In this document: in pieces, positions 1 to 8,004 of the stretch
How positions within the stretch are numbered: the stretch's first letter is position 1
How the letters are laid out: each line of letters opens with the position of its first letter
NCBI GenBank assembly: GCA_026391935.1
Contig: JAPLDC010000105.1
Coordinates: 1-15,367, forward strand
Length of the DNA stretch: 15,367 nt
DNA from: Bacteroidota bacterium
GTDB lineage: Bacteria > Bacteroidota > Bacteroidia > 2-12-FULL-35-15
Direction of reading: 5' to 3'
The notes under the pieces: generated by a model
The model's database searches: none
What the model was told of the DNA's origin: nothing
What the model saw: only the letters and a program-made list of their open reading frames with translations
Translations under genes and position numbers: made by a program

Positions 1-1
1 G

Positions 2-358
2 AATAGCGATGAAATCCCTAAATTGATCAAAGCAGCTGCAGATCATGGGGCAGATTCTGCAGGATATACCATTGTACGTTTGAATGGTTCTATTGCCGAA
101 ATATTTCAAGATTGGATATATAAAAACTTTCCCGATAGAGCAGAAAAAGTATTGCATCATATAGCAGATGCGCATGGCGGGCAATTAGGGGATAGTCGTT
201 ATGGAAAAAGAATGAGTGGAGAAGGAAATATGATTCGTTCTATTCAACAGCTTTTTAAAATGTCAGTAAGGAAGTATTTGACGGGGCGAAAAAAAATGGA
301 GTACGATTTGAGTTTGTTCCGAAGACCTGGTGAAGTGAAGCAGATGGAGCTGTTTTAA
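2..358 (+). CDS. PA0069-family radical SAM protein, C-terminal part (5' end outside window)
   Basis: The reading frame is open from the left edge (codon at 2-4) to TAA at 356-358, giving the last 118 residues of a longer protein. A TTG at 23 is only an internal leucine codon. The sequence resembles the C-terminal end of the PA0069-type branch of spore-photolyase-like radical SAM proteins (COG1533), with a segment reading R-L-N-G-S-I-A-E-I-F-x-D-W, then a basic stretch with D-S-R-Y-G-K-R-M-x-G-E-G, and a tail ending E-L-F. The radical SAM CxxxCxxC core would lie upstream, outside the window, so the cluster cannot be verified. The substrate of this branch is not established to my knowledge. The gene converges on the minus-strand gene ending at 463. 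The 104 bases between them are AT-rich and contain no clear terminator hairpin. Confidence 0.75.
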   Translation, partial: NSDEIPKLIKAAADHGADSAGYTIVRLNGSIAEIFQDWIYKNFPDRAEKVLHHIADAHGGQLGDSRYGKRMSGEGNMIRSIQQLFKMSVRKYLTGRKKMEYDLSLFRRPGEVKQMELF

Positions 359-462
359 AGTTCAAGGTAATGTCACCATAATAATTTTTTAATAAAATAT
401 TTATCTGCAGTATCATAATTTATTGTAAACAAAAAATCCAGATTCAACGAAATTTTTTAGTA

Positions 463-819
463 TTATTTTTTTGCTTTTTCTTGTACTTGCTTTTTTTTTA
501 ATATTGTCATCTGTTCAGGAGTGAGGACAGCACTCAGGTCTTTTTCCCATTTATTTAGTATGCGTTGTTTTTCCTGTTCAAAGATATTTGGATTGTCTCC
601 TGCTTTTTCCTGATTCAGATCCATTAATTTCAATCGTTCCAAATTGATGATTTGAACCTTTGCTTTTTGATCAGCAATAAAAGTAACGTACGTTGCCATT
701 TTTTCAGTCAAAGTAGTTGCTCTTGCTGAAGCATCTGCTTTTTGAGATTTGTTTTTTTCTTGAGCATTTGATGCAGTAAATGCTATTATTGCAGAAAAGA
801 GGAGGATGATATTTTTCAT
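463..819 (-). CDS. small exported protein with an LTPEQ motif (Spy/CpxP-like)
   Basis: This 118-residue protein begins with a clear signal peptide: a basic start, a hydrophobic core at about residues 4-16, and a likely cleavage after A19 (A-S-N-A before Q20). The mature part is highly charged and predicted all-helical. It carries L-T-P-E-Q at residues 99-103, the signature of LTXXQ/Spy-CpxP periplasmic proteins, and ends in a lysine-rich tail. In that family such proteins are small helical periplasmic chaperones or stress sensors, so a periplasmic role is likely, but the match rests on one motif plus overall character. The ATG at 817-819 is the only sensible start because the signal peptide begins there. 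It lies 52 bp downstream of icmF on the same strand. I see no good promoter box in that gap, so co-transcription with icmF is possible. Confidence 0.6.
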   Translation of the reverse strand: MKNIILLFSAIIAFTASNAQEKNKSQKADASARATTLTEKMATYVTFIADQKAKVQIINLERLKLMDLNQEKAGDNPNIFEQEKQRILNKWEKDLSAVLTPEQMTILKKKQVQEKAKK

Positions 820-871
820 AAGTTTGATTATTTGGTAACTAAAATATTAATAAATATTTCTTAAAGGCTAC

Positions 872-3800
872 TTACATGTTTCTTCTATACTGCCCACCAA
901 CTTCAAACAAAGCATTTGTAATTTGTCCCAAAGAACAATACTTCGAAACTTCCATCAATCCTTCAAAAATATTCTTGTTCTGAATTGCTGTTTTTTGAAG
1001 GTCTCGTAAAAGTTGCTCCGACTTATCTGAATTACCTTTTTGTAATTCGACAAGCATTGTAATCTGATATTGTTTTTCTTCTTCCGTTGCTCTAATAACT
1101 TCTCTCGGAACAATAGTCGGAGAGCCTTTTGATGAAAGGAATGTATTTACTCCGATAATCGGATATTCACCTGTATGTTTTAACGTTTCGTAATACAAAC
1201 TTTCTTCCTGAATTTTTCCTCGTTGATACATCGTTTCCATAGCACCCAAAACTCCACCGCGTTCATTGATACGTTCGAATTCAAGTAATACAGCTTCTTC
1301 AACTAGATCTGTTAGGTCTTCAATTATGAAAGAGCCTTGTAAAGGATTTTCATTTTTTGCCAAACCTAATTCGCGGTTAATGATCAATTGAATTGCCATT
1401 GCTCTTCTTACCGATTCTTCTGTTGGCGTTGTAATTGCTTCATCATACGCATTTGTATGCAACGAATTACAATTGTCATAGATTGCATATAGTGCTTGTA
1501 GAGTAGTACGGATATCGTTAAAATCGATTTCCTGAGCATGAAGTGAACGGCCTGATGTTTGAATGTGATACTTCAACATTTGTGAACGTTCATTCGCATT
1601 GTATTTTATCTTCATTGCTTTTGCCCATATTCTGCGGGCAACACGACCTATCACCGAATATTCAGGATCGATACCATTGCTGAAGAAGAAGGATAAATTC
1701 GGAGCGAATTTATTAATATCCATTCCTCGACTTACATAATATTCGACATATGTAAATCCGTTAGATAAAGTAAGTGCAAGCTGTGTGATAGGATTTGCAC
1801 CTGCTTCAGCTATGTGATATCCGGAAATAGAAACAGAATAAAAGTTACGAATGTTTTTCTGAATGAAATAATCTTGCATATCACCCATCAATCGGAGCGC
1901 AAATTCTGTTGAGAAAATACAGGTATTTTGCGCCTGATCTTCTTTTAAAATATCTGCTTGAACTGTACCGCGTACCGCTGCGATCGTTTCCTCTTTAATT
2001 TTTTCATAAACTTCTTTTGGTAAAACAAGATCTCCTGTAATGCCTAACAGCATCAGCCCTAATCCGCTGTTGCCTTCAGGTAATTCACCTTGGTAGGTTG
2101 GTCTATTAACATTTTTCTTTTTAAAGATATCAACGATCTTTTTCTCGATCTCTTTTTCTAAACCGTTCTTTGTAATATATATTTCACATTGTTGGTCGAT
2201 GGCCGCGTTCATAAAAAATCCGGTTACTATGGCAGCTGGACCATTAATGGTCATTGATACAGATGTTTTAGGGTCTGCTAAATTGAAACCACTGTAAAGT
2301 TTTTTTGCATCATCTAAACAACAAATAGAAACTCCCGAGTTGCCAATCTTTCCATAAATATCTGGTCGGATGGCTGGATCCTGACCATACAAAGTAACGC
2401 TGTCGAAGGCTGTACTCAAGCGATGAGCAGGCATTCCTAAACTCACATAATGAAAACGTCTGTTGGTTCTTTCCGGTCCGCCTTCACCTGCAAACATTCG
2501 TGTTGGATCTTCTCCCTCACGTTTGAAAGGAAATACTCCGGCAGTATATGGGAATTCTCCTGGAACATTTTCCTGCAGATTCCATTTTAAAATATCACCC
2601 CATGCTTCAAAACGAGGAGTGGAAATTTTTGGAATCTGAGAATGTGAAAGAGATTCGTAATGTGTTTTAATTTTCAACTCTTTATCACGCACCTTAAAAA
2701 TGAAATACTTATTTTTATATTGTTGTACTTTATCGGCCCAGTTGTCTAATATTTTTTTATTACGGCCATCAAAGCTTAAGGAAATTTGTGCATATGTTTC
2801 TTCCAACCCTTTAATGATTCTATCCTTATCTTCGATCTTTGTTTCTTTTAAAGTATCGATGGATTTACGAATCGAAAATAATTTCTGAGCAATTTCCTTT
2901 TGTTCATTTACCCATTTGTCGTAGCCACGGTTATTTTCTGCGATCTCAGCCAAATAGCGTGTTCTGCTAGGAGGAATGATATATATTTTTTCACTCATCT
3001 CATCTGTAACAGCAAAATCCGATTTCAGATCAGCTCCTGTTTTTTCTGCCAATTTATTTACAACTGCCTTATACAATTTATTCATCCCGGGATCATTAAA
3101 TTGAGATGCTATTGTCCCGTATACAGGCAGTGCTTCATCATCCGTTTCCCATAATTGATGGTTACGTTTGTATTGTTTTTTTACATCACGGATGGCATCC
3201 AATGCACCACGTTTATCAAATTTATTTAAGGCAATGATATCAGCAAAATCCAACATGTCAATCTTCTCCAGTTGTGTAGCAGCACCATATTCCGGTGTCA
3301 TAACGTACATACACATGTCGCTGTGTTCTGTAATTTCTGTGTCACTTTGTCCGATGCCTGATGTTTCTAATATGATCAGATCATAATTAGCAGCCTTCAC
3401 AATGTCGACCGCTTCTTTTACATATTTTGATAATGCAAGATTACTTTGTCTGGTTGCCAGTGAACGCATATAAACACGTTCGTTACGAATAGCATTCATT
3501 CGAATTCTGTCACCGAGTAAAGCACCTCCTGTTTTACGTTTTGAAGGGTCGACAGAAATGATTGCAATCGTTTTTTTTGGAAAATCAATCAAAAATCTGC
3601 GAACCAATTCGTCTACCAAGGATGATTTTCCTGCACCACCTGTTCCGGTAATTCCAAGAACAGGTACTATTTTTGTGCTTACGATATTTGATATTTCAGT
3701 TTTAAATTTTGAAAATTCATTCGGGAAATTTTCAGCCGACGAAATAAGTCGGGCAATAGATTTTACATCTTTGTCTTTTAAATATTTTACTTCTCCACTC

Positions 3801-4258
3801 AGATTCGCTCCTGTAGGAAAATCGCATTTCTCCAACATATCATTGATCATTCCTTGCAGTCCCATTGAACGGCCATCATCAGGAGCGTAAATACGTGTGA
3901 TCCCGTAATTTTGAAGTTCTTCGATTTCAGAAGGTAAAATTGTTCCGCCACCGCCACCAAATATTTTAATATGTTCACAACCTTTTTCTTTTAAAAGATC
4001 GTGCATATATTTGAAAAATTCATTGTGACCGCCTTGGTAGGATGTAAGCGCGATTGCATTGGCATCCTCTTGTATGGCGCAGTTAACGATTTCTTCCACA
4101 CTTCTGTCATGCCCCAAATGAATGACTTCTACCCCACTGCTCTGAATAATTCTTCGCATGATATTGATAGCAGCATCATGCCCGTCAAATAAGGAGGCTG
4201 CAGTAACAATTCTGATCTTGTTTTTTGATTTATATGGTTCTGTAACGTATGTGTTCAT
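872..4258 (-). CDS. icmF: fused isobutyryl-CoA mutase with its own G-protein chaperone (IcmF)
   Basis: This is a single 1128-residue polypeptide. It has an N-terminal cobalamin-binding domain (D25-x-H27 in S-L-F-D-G-H-D, S73-x-Q75-G-G-H, a G101-G105 run), a MeaB-like GTPase (Walker A 205-213 G-T-G-G-A-G-K-S-S, E298-T-S-G-I-G-Q, N345-K-F-D), a linker of about 430-550, and the acyl-CoA mutase TIM barrel from about 550 to the end. IcmF interconverts isobutyryl-CoA and n-butyryl-CoA with adenosylcobalamin; the GTPase domain guards cofactor loading. F576 (in V-F-P-F-K) and Q777 (in A-Q-N-T) occupy the positions that are Tyr and Arg in methylmalonyl-CoA mutase, so the isobutyryl-CoA call is preferred over 'methylmalonyl-CoA mutase'. 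Some members also use isovaleryl/pivalyl-CoA. The cobalamin motif ends in Ala rather than the Gly of DxHxxG, which I recall as usual for IcmF. A good promoter lies upstream. A likely role is branched-chain acyl-CoA metabolism. Confidence 0.93.
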   Translation of the reverse strand: MNTYVTEPYKSKNKIRIVTAASLFDGHDAAINIMRRIIQSSGVEVIHLGHDRSVEEIVNCAIQEDANAIALTSYQGGHNEFFKYMHDLLKEKGCEHIKIFGGGGGTILPSEIEELQNYGITRIYAPDDGRSMGLQGMINDMLEKCDFPTGANLSGEVKYLKDKDVKSIARLISSAENFPNEFSKFKTEISNIVSTKIVPVLGITGTGGAGKSSLVDELVRRFLIDFPKKTIAIISVDPSKRKTGGALLGDRIRMNAIRNERVYMRSLATRQSNLALSKYVKEAVDIVKAANYDLIILETSGIGQSDTEITEHSDMCMYVMTPEYGAATQLEKIDMLDFADIIALNKFDKRGALDAIRDVKKQYKRNHQLWETDDEALPVYGTIASQFNDPGMNKLYKAVVNKLAEKTGADLKSDFAVTDEMSEKIYIIPPSRTRYLAEIAENNRGYDKWVNEQKEIAQKLFSIRKSIDTLKETKIEDKDRIIKGLEETYAQISLSFDGRNKKILDNWADKVQQYKNKYFIFKVRDKELKIKTHYESLSHSQIPKISTPRFEAWGDILKWNLQENVPGEFPYTAGVFPFKREGEDPTRMFAGEGGPERTNRRFHYVSLGMPAHRLSTAFDSVTLYGQDPAIRPDIYGKIGNSGVSICCLDDAKKLYSGFNLADPKTSVSMTINGPAAIVTGFFMNAAIDQQCEIYITKNGLEKEIEKKIVDIFKKKNVNRPTYQGELPEGNSGLGLMLLGITGDLVLPKEVYEKIKEETIAAVRGTVQADILKEDQAQNTCIFSTEFALRLMGDMQDYFIQKNIRNFYSVSISGYHIAEAGANPITQLALTLSNGFTYVEYYVSRGMDINKFAPNLSFFFSNGIDPEYSVIGRVARRIWAKAMKIKYNANERSQMLKYHIQTSGRSLHAQEIDFNDIRTTLQALYAIYDNCNSLHTNAYDEAITTPTEESVRRAMAIQLIINRELGLAKNENPLQGSFIIEDLTDLVEEAVLLEFERINERGGVLGAMETMYQRGKIQEESLYYETLKHTGEYPIIGVNTFLSSKGSPTIVPREVIRATEEEKQYQITMLVELQKGNSDKSEQLLRDLQKTAIQNKNIFEGLMEVSKYCSLGQITNALFEVGGQYRRNM

Positions 4259-4286
4259 CTGTATGAGTTTTGCTTAGCTTAAGCTA

Positions 4287-4318
4287 CAAATTTAACTTTT
4301 TAGGTGGATTTAAGCAAA
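4287..4318 (-). promoter_or_regulatory. Bacteroidota-type promoter for icmF
   Basis: Read on the minus strand, TTTG (4318-4315) is followed after 20 bases by TAAATTTG (4294-4287), fitting the Bacteroidota sigma-factor consensus TTTG-N~19-20-TAnnTTTG. The expected transcription start near 4282 leaves a leader of about 24 bases before the ATG at 4258. This is the best promoter match in the window because both boxes are present at the right spacing. No cobalamin riboswitch is visible in the 116-base gap. Confidence 0.6.
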
Positions 4319-4374
4319 TGAATGTTGAGAAGCGCTTTGGCTTGGTTTTGCTCGTTTTTTGAGCATTTGGATTC

Positions 4375-5418
4375 CTATAAAGAAGGGTACTTTTCTTTTA
4401 AAGCCTGCAGATACATTTTCAGGTCAGAATGATAGTGGTCTGTAAATTCTTTATTAAATATTTCATATTGAGAATCGTAACGGGTGAATCCCATAAAAAA
4501 GGCATTTCCTTCCCAGAAGGCTTGCATGGTATAATTGAAATAATTTTTCTTTTTATGTAAGGGTAATTTGTAAACACCAATTACAATTTCTTTTATCAAA
4601 CTTTTTTTCTCTCTCTCTGTTTTTTCTTCTGAATTACCTTTTCCCAGCAAGTTATATAAACTATCTAATTGTGAAATGCTTTTTAAAATATATTCATTAT
4701 AAATTTTTTGATCATATTTACTTTGCTCGTAATCGGTATATTGTTTTGAACCTTTTCCGAATTTATGCAGCAAAAATTTTTCTGCTCCCTTGTCGCCAAT
4801 AAAATTGGCGAGATTCTCATTGAAATTTACATTGTCCTTTACAAACAATGTTCCGTGGGTCAATTCGTGTATGATGAGATCTGAAAGACTACCTTCATTT
4901 TGTTTGAGCATGTTTGTAAGAATTGGATCCTTGAACCAACCAAGTGTCGACCATCCGGATGGGCTGTATACATCAATATCATAACCGCTTTCCTTTAGTT
5001 TCGAAATTTCCTTTTGAGCTTCTTTTTTATCGAAAAAACCTTTGTAGGGGACTGTTCCCAGAAAAGGAAATGTCCATTCTTTTGGATGGAAATTAAATGG
5101 TTCGCACGCTGATACTGTATAAAGCAAGGCTTGGTTCTGTTGATCAAATACTGTACTGTAATTATTGCTAGGGTTCATTCCTAAGCTATCGATCGTATAT
5201 TGTTTGATCTCGGAGATAAGTTTTAATTTTTGTTTTAGTGAGTCAGGGAAATTCGGGTCAATTAATACTTCATCAATTGGTCGTGCTCCAAGTACTAATG
5301 ATAATTGCCCCTTTCCTTGTTGAATGCCATAAATTGTAAGTTTGTATTCTGATAAACAGAAAATGAGGAGGAGCAACAGGAGGAATTCAAGAAATAATTT
5401 TAATGCTCTTATTATCAT
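4375..5418 (-). CDS. membrane-anchored putative zinc aminopeptidase (PF10023 family)
   Basis: This 347-residue protein has one hydrophobic segment at about residues 7-24, which acts as an N-terminal anchor or uncleaved signal, followed by an exported catalytic region. The zinc signature is H184-E-L-T-H188 with a downstream F-N-E201-N-L-A providing the probable third ligand. Upstream lie further family blocks: a W-x-F-P-x-x-G-x-V-x-Y-x-G-F-F segment and a W-S-T-L-G-W-F-x-D-P segment. These agree with PF10023 (COG4324, 'predicted aminopeptidase'), better known from Proteobacteria; the peptidase activity is inferred from the motif and not, as far as I know, well established. The start is ATG at 5416-5418, directly before the hydrophobic segment. 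It is divergent from the DUF218 gene. A -7-like box lies only 4 bases upstream, which would make the transcript nearly or fully leaderless. Confidence 0.82.
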   Translation of the reverse strand: MIIRALKLFLEFLLLLLLIFCLSEYKLTIYGIQQGKGQLSLVLGARPIDEVLIDPNFPDSLKQKLKLISEIKQYTIDSLGMNPSNNYSTVFDQQNQALLYTVSACEPFNFHPKEWTFPFLGTVPYKGFFDKKEAQKEISKLKESGYDIDVYSPSGWSTLGWFKDPILTNMLKQNEGSLSDLIIHELTHGTLFVKDNVNFNENLANFIGDKGAEKFLLHKFGKGSKQYTDYEQSKYDQKIYNEYILKSISQLDSLYNLLGKGNSEEKTEREKKSLIKEIVIGVYKLPLHKKKNYFNYTMQAFWEGNAFFMGFTRYDSQYEIFNKEFTDHYHSDLKMYLQALKEKYPSL

Positions 5419-5422
5419 AACA

Positions 5423-5430
5423 CAAAGATA
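5423..5430 (-). promoter_or_regulatory. candidate -7 box for the PF10023 gene
   Basis: The minus strand reads TATCTTTG here, an exact match to TAnnTTTG, ending 4 bases before the start codon. No TTTG-like -33 element lies at the expected distance. If functional, transcription would begin at or within a few bases of the AUG. Confidence 0.35.
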
Positions 5431-5520
5431 TTGATAATTAGTCTTGAGACGAGATTGTTGGTCTTTATCAACTCAAAGTGACAGCGATAATCATTCTCAA
5501 ACATTTTATTAAAAATTTTC

Positions 5521-5528
5521 TATATTTG
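5521..5528 (+). promoter_or_regulatory. candidate -7 box for the DUF218 gene; decides the start codon
   Basis: TATATTTG matches TAnnTTTG exactly. It lies inside the longest possible reading frame (which opens at GTG 5478) but 18 bases before a second in-frame GTG at 5547. Transcription would start near 5534, which excludes the upstream GTG and favours 5547. A -33 element is weak (only a T-rich stretch near 5504). Confidence 0.4.
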
Positions 5529-5546
5529 GTTCCTAATTTTGAAACC

Positions 5547-6308
5547 GTGTTTTTCCTTTTATCCAAATTACTTGCATTTTTGATTAGTCCGATCATTTGG
5601 ATCATTGTCTTGTTTTTTGTTTTTGTGTATTCAAAAAATGAAAGACGAAGAAAAAAGTGTTTTTTATGGGGATTCGGATTGCTTCTGTTTTTTTCAAATA
5701 GCTTTATTTTTGATGAATTTTCCCGTGCCTGGGAAATTCCTGCAACACAATATGAAGATCTTAAAATTTATGATGTCGGGGTAGTTTTAGGCGGAATGAG
5801 CGTTTACGATGAAGATTTTGAACGTCCTCAGTTTTACCGTGGTGTAGATCGTCTGTTGCAGGCTATTGAGCTTTATAAATTGGGAATAATAAAAAAAATA
5901 ATTTTTACCAGTGGCTCGGGACGAATACTTCATCCCGAAATGAAAGAAGGAGAATATCTCAAACGATACATTCTTTATATGGGAGTTCCTGAAAAAGATT
6001 TTTTAATTGAATCGGAATCTCAGAATACTAGGGAGAATGCATTATTCACAAAAAAATTAATTGACGATAATAAAATCAAAGGAAGATTTCTTTTGATAAC
6101 TTCTGCATTTCATATGCGGAGAAGTTTGAATTGTTTTAGAACTGTAGGATTAGAAGTGACACCTTATAGTACAGACAGGTATGCAGGGCCTCGTAAATTT
6201 GAGTTCGATCATTTATTTATCCCCAACCCTTCTGCTATTAATGATTGGAATACCCTTATTCATGAAGTAGTTGGTTATATAACTTATAAAATTATTGGCT
6301 ACGGATAA
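5547..6308 (+). CDS. DUF218 (ElyC/SanA/YdcF-like) inner-membrane protein
   Basis: From GTG 5547 the protein has 253 residues: a short N-terminus, a transmembrane segment at about 8-28, a basic loop (K-N-E-R-R-R-K-K), a second hydrophobic segment at about 41-53, then a DUF218 domain on the far side. Domain landmarks are V-V-L-G-G-M, T-S-G-S-G, S-Q-N-T-R-E-N-A and I-T-S-A-F-H-M-R-R-S, which are typical of the family. The length is close to E. coli ElyC (about 260). ElyC and SanA act in envelope integrity, ElyC in peptidoglycan precursor supply under cold stress; a similar envelope role here is inference. The frame can be extended to GTG 5478, but the extra 23 residues do not resemble the family N-terminus and would place a promoter-like box inside the gene. 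The 3' end overlaps the oppositely oriented M1 gene by 17 bp. Confidence 0.85.
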   Translation: MFFLLSKLLAFLISPIIWIIVLFFVFVYSKNERRRKKCFLWGFGLLLFFSNSFIFDEFSRAWEIPATQYEDLKIYDVGVVLGGMSVYDEDFERPQFYRGVDRLLQAIELYKLGIIKKIIFTSGSGRILHPEMKEGEYLKRYILYMGVPEKDFLIESESQNTRENALFTKKLIDDNKIKGRFLLITSAFHMRRSLNCFRTVGLEVTPYSTDRYAGPRKFEFDHLFIPNPSAINDWNTLIHEVVGYITYKIIGYG

Positions 6309-7998
6309 ACTCTTTCGGTAGCTTTTTATTGATTTTTGTTCCGTAATATAATTGATCCGAATTATCATAAAATTCAGGTAAACTACTATTCAATTCTAAC
6401 TTTTGAATTTTATTGGTTGGAGATAAATCTATTGTTTTGTCGCGTATTCTGATCTTTATTGGGAGTACAAAATCTGGATTTGTATTTGTCCATCTGTAAA
6501 ATAAAATATTATTGGTCCAACAGAATTCCAAAATCGGTGCTTCTCTTTTAAATAAGTATTGTTTAAAAAACCAGTTGTAATCCTTTCCAGTTTTTTTATT
6601 TACGAAGTCGATAAATGATTCAGAAAAAATTTGTTTTTGATTATTTTCAATTCTGAATGTTTTTAATATATCAAAGAACAAAGAATCATTTCCGATAGTA
6701 TTTCTCAGTGTATGTAAAACCCATGAGCCTTTACTGTATATGTCTTCGTCATGGTAATCGAAATATCGGATATCTCTTTTCCGCACAACTGGACGTTTAT
6801 TTAATATACCTATTCTTTGATAATACATATAATCTAAATATGCTTCATGTCCTAAGATACTTTCTACATATAATGCTTCGCAGTAACTGGCAAATCCTTC
6901 ATGGATCCAGCCATCTGCAAGGTCAGCTGCAGTAACACTGTTTCCCCACCACTCATGAGCTGTCTCATGTAAAATAATATAATCAAATATCCCTTGAAAA
7001 TCGTTTTTATAACCATTCCCATATGCAATAGCCGATTGATGCTCCATTCCGGCATAGGGCGATTCTACTAATTTAAATCCGTCTTTTTGCCATGGATAAG
7101 GGCCAAACATTTTTTCATAAAATGCAATATATTTTTTTACCTGCTGAAAATGATATTTTGCTTTTTCGTAATTGTATGGTAAAACATAATGATTTAATTG
7201 TAACGTTTTCCAAGTTATTAGGCTTGCATACGAGTCGTGTAATAATTTAAAATTTCCAACATACAAGGTGACATTGTAATTGTTTATCGGATAGGAAACA
7301 TGCCAATGGAAAGTGCTTTTTCCATCTTTGCTTGTGCTGTCTTTCAAAACACCATTGCTAACGGCCATCAAGTTTTTTGGAACGGTGATCAGTATATCTG
7401 TGCTATCGGCTTCATCACTCATGATATCTTTGCTAGGCCACCACATACTGGAACCTTCGCTTTCACATGCAATACCTATCCAAGGGTTTCCTTCTTTGTC
7501 TTTTTTCCAAACAAAACCTCCATCCCAAGGTGGTCGTTTGGCTGCAATTGGTTTGCCTTCATAGGTTATAGTAATTGAAAATAATTCGTCTTTGATAATC
7601 TTTCTTGACATTTTAACAAAAACAGCTCCCTCTTCCCTTGAATAATACAATGCCTTGTTTTCTGATTCGATCCCTAAAATATTCATGTTTTTGTATAAAT
7701 CGATCTGAAGTGTATCAAAATCATTCACAGCTTTTGCACTGAGGATCACTTTACCTGAAATGAATTTTTTTGAAGGGAATACTTCCACATTCAATGTATT
7801 GTGGTAAACATCAAAACAGTTTCTGAATCTGCTGTCGCGAGCTAATAAAGTATTTTGTTTTGTTTCTTTGGGGTAGGCTCCAGCTTTCTTAGGGTTGTAA
7901 ACTTTTACATGAACTCCAAAGAGTCCGCATGAGGTAAAAAATAATGAAAGCAGAAAAATTGCGAAAAATTTTTGCGCTAATAGTAAAAGTATTCTCAT
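6292..7998 (-). CDS. M1-family zinc metallopeptidase, predicted lipoprotein
   Basis: This 568-residue protein has a lipoprotein signal (hydrophobic stretch ending F-T-S-C24-G), so it should be lipid-anchored in the envelope. The M1 fold follows: an N-terminal beta domain at about 60-260, the exopeptidase-type motif as A-G-M-E-H-Q (317-321), zinc motif H344-E-T-A-H348-E-W-W-G-N with third ligand E367 in W-I-H-E-G-F-A, and the probable catalytic tyrosine Y421 in Y-S-K-G. M1 enzymes remove N-terminal residues from peptides. Here the usual G-A-M-E-N is G-M-E-H-Q, as in several divergent Bacteroidota members. The length indicates no large C-terminal helical domain. The start is the ATG at 7996-7998. 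The gene begins 6 bp after the YkuD_2 gene and is almost certainly translated from the same mRNA. Confidence 0.9.
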   Translation of the reverse strand: MRILLLLAQKFFAIFLLSLFFTSCGLFGVHVKVYNPKKAGAYPKETKQNTLLARDSRFRNCFDVYHNTLNVEVFPSKKFISGKVILSAKAVNDFDTLQIDLYKNMNILGIESENKALYYSREEGAVFVKMSRKIIKDELFSITITYEGKPIAAKRPPWDGGFVWKKDKEGNPWIGIACESEGSSMWWPSKDIMSDEADSTDILITVPKNLMAVSNGVLKDSTSKDGKSTFHWHVSYPINNYNVTLYVGNFKLLHDSYASLITWKTLQLNHYVLPYNYEKAKYHFQQVKKYIAFYEKMFGPYPWQKDGFKLVESPYAGMEHQSAIAYGNGYKNDFQGIFDYIILHETAHEWWGNSVTAADLADGWIHEGFASYCEALYVESILGHEAYLDYMYYQRIGILNKRPVVRKRDIRYFDYHDEDIYSKGSWVLHTLRNTIGNDSLFFDILKTFRIENNQKQIFSESFIDFVNKKTGKDYNWFFKQYLFKREAPILEFCWTNNILFYRWTNTNPDFVLPIKIRIRDKTIDLSPTNKIQKLELNSSLPEFYDNSDQLYYGTKINKKLPKEFIRSQ

Positions 7999-8004
7999 TT
8001 TAAA

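Noticed and set aside
842..859. AAATATT/AATATTT hairpin after icmF, considered as a terminator
   Set aside because: All A-T 7-bp stem, too weak, with no good T run; expected by chance in this AT-rich gap.
3558..3890. 110-codon plus-strand open frame within icmF
   Set aside because: It lies wholly opposite the conserved GTPase region of icmF, has no family resemblance and no start signals; it is a shadow of the real gene.
872..4258. annotation as methylmalonyl-CoA mutase
   Set aside because: Phe and Gln stand where that enzyme has Tyr and Arg, and the domain order (B12-binding, GTPase, mutase in one chain) is that of IcmF.
4349..4365. hairpin TGCTC/GAGCA between the PF10023 gene and icmF, considered as a terminator
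   Set aside because: Only 5 bp of stem, and on the minus strand it is followed by As rather than Ts.
4259..4374. cobalamin riboswitch upstream of the B12-dependent icmF
   Set aside because: The gap is only 116 bases, the predicted leader about 24 bases, and no B12-box-like sequence or multi-stem structure is visible.
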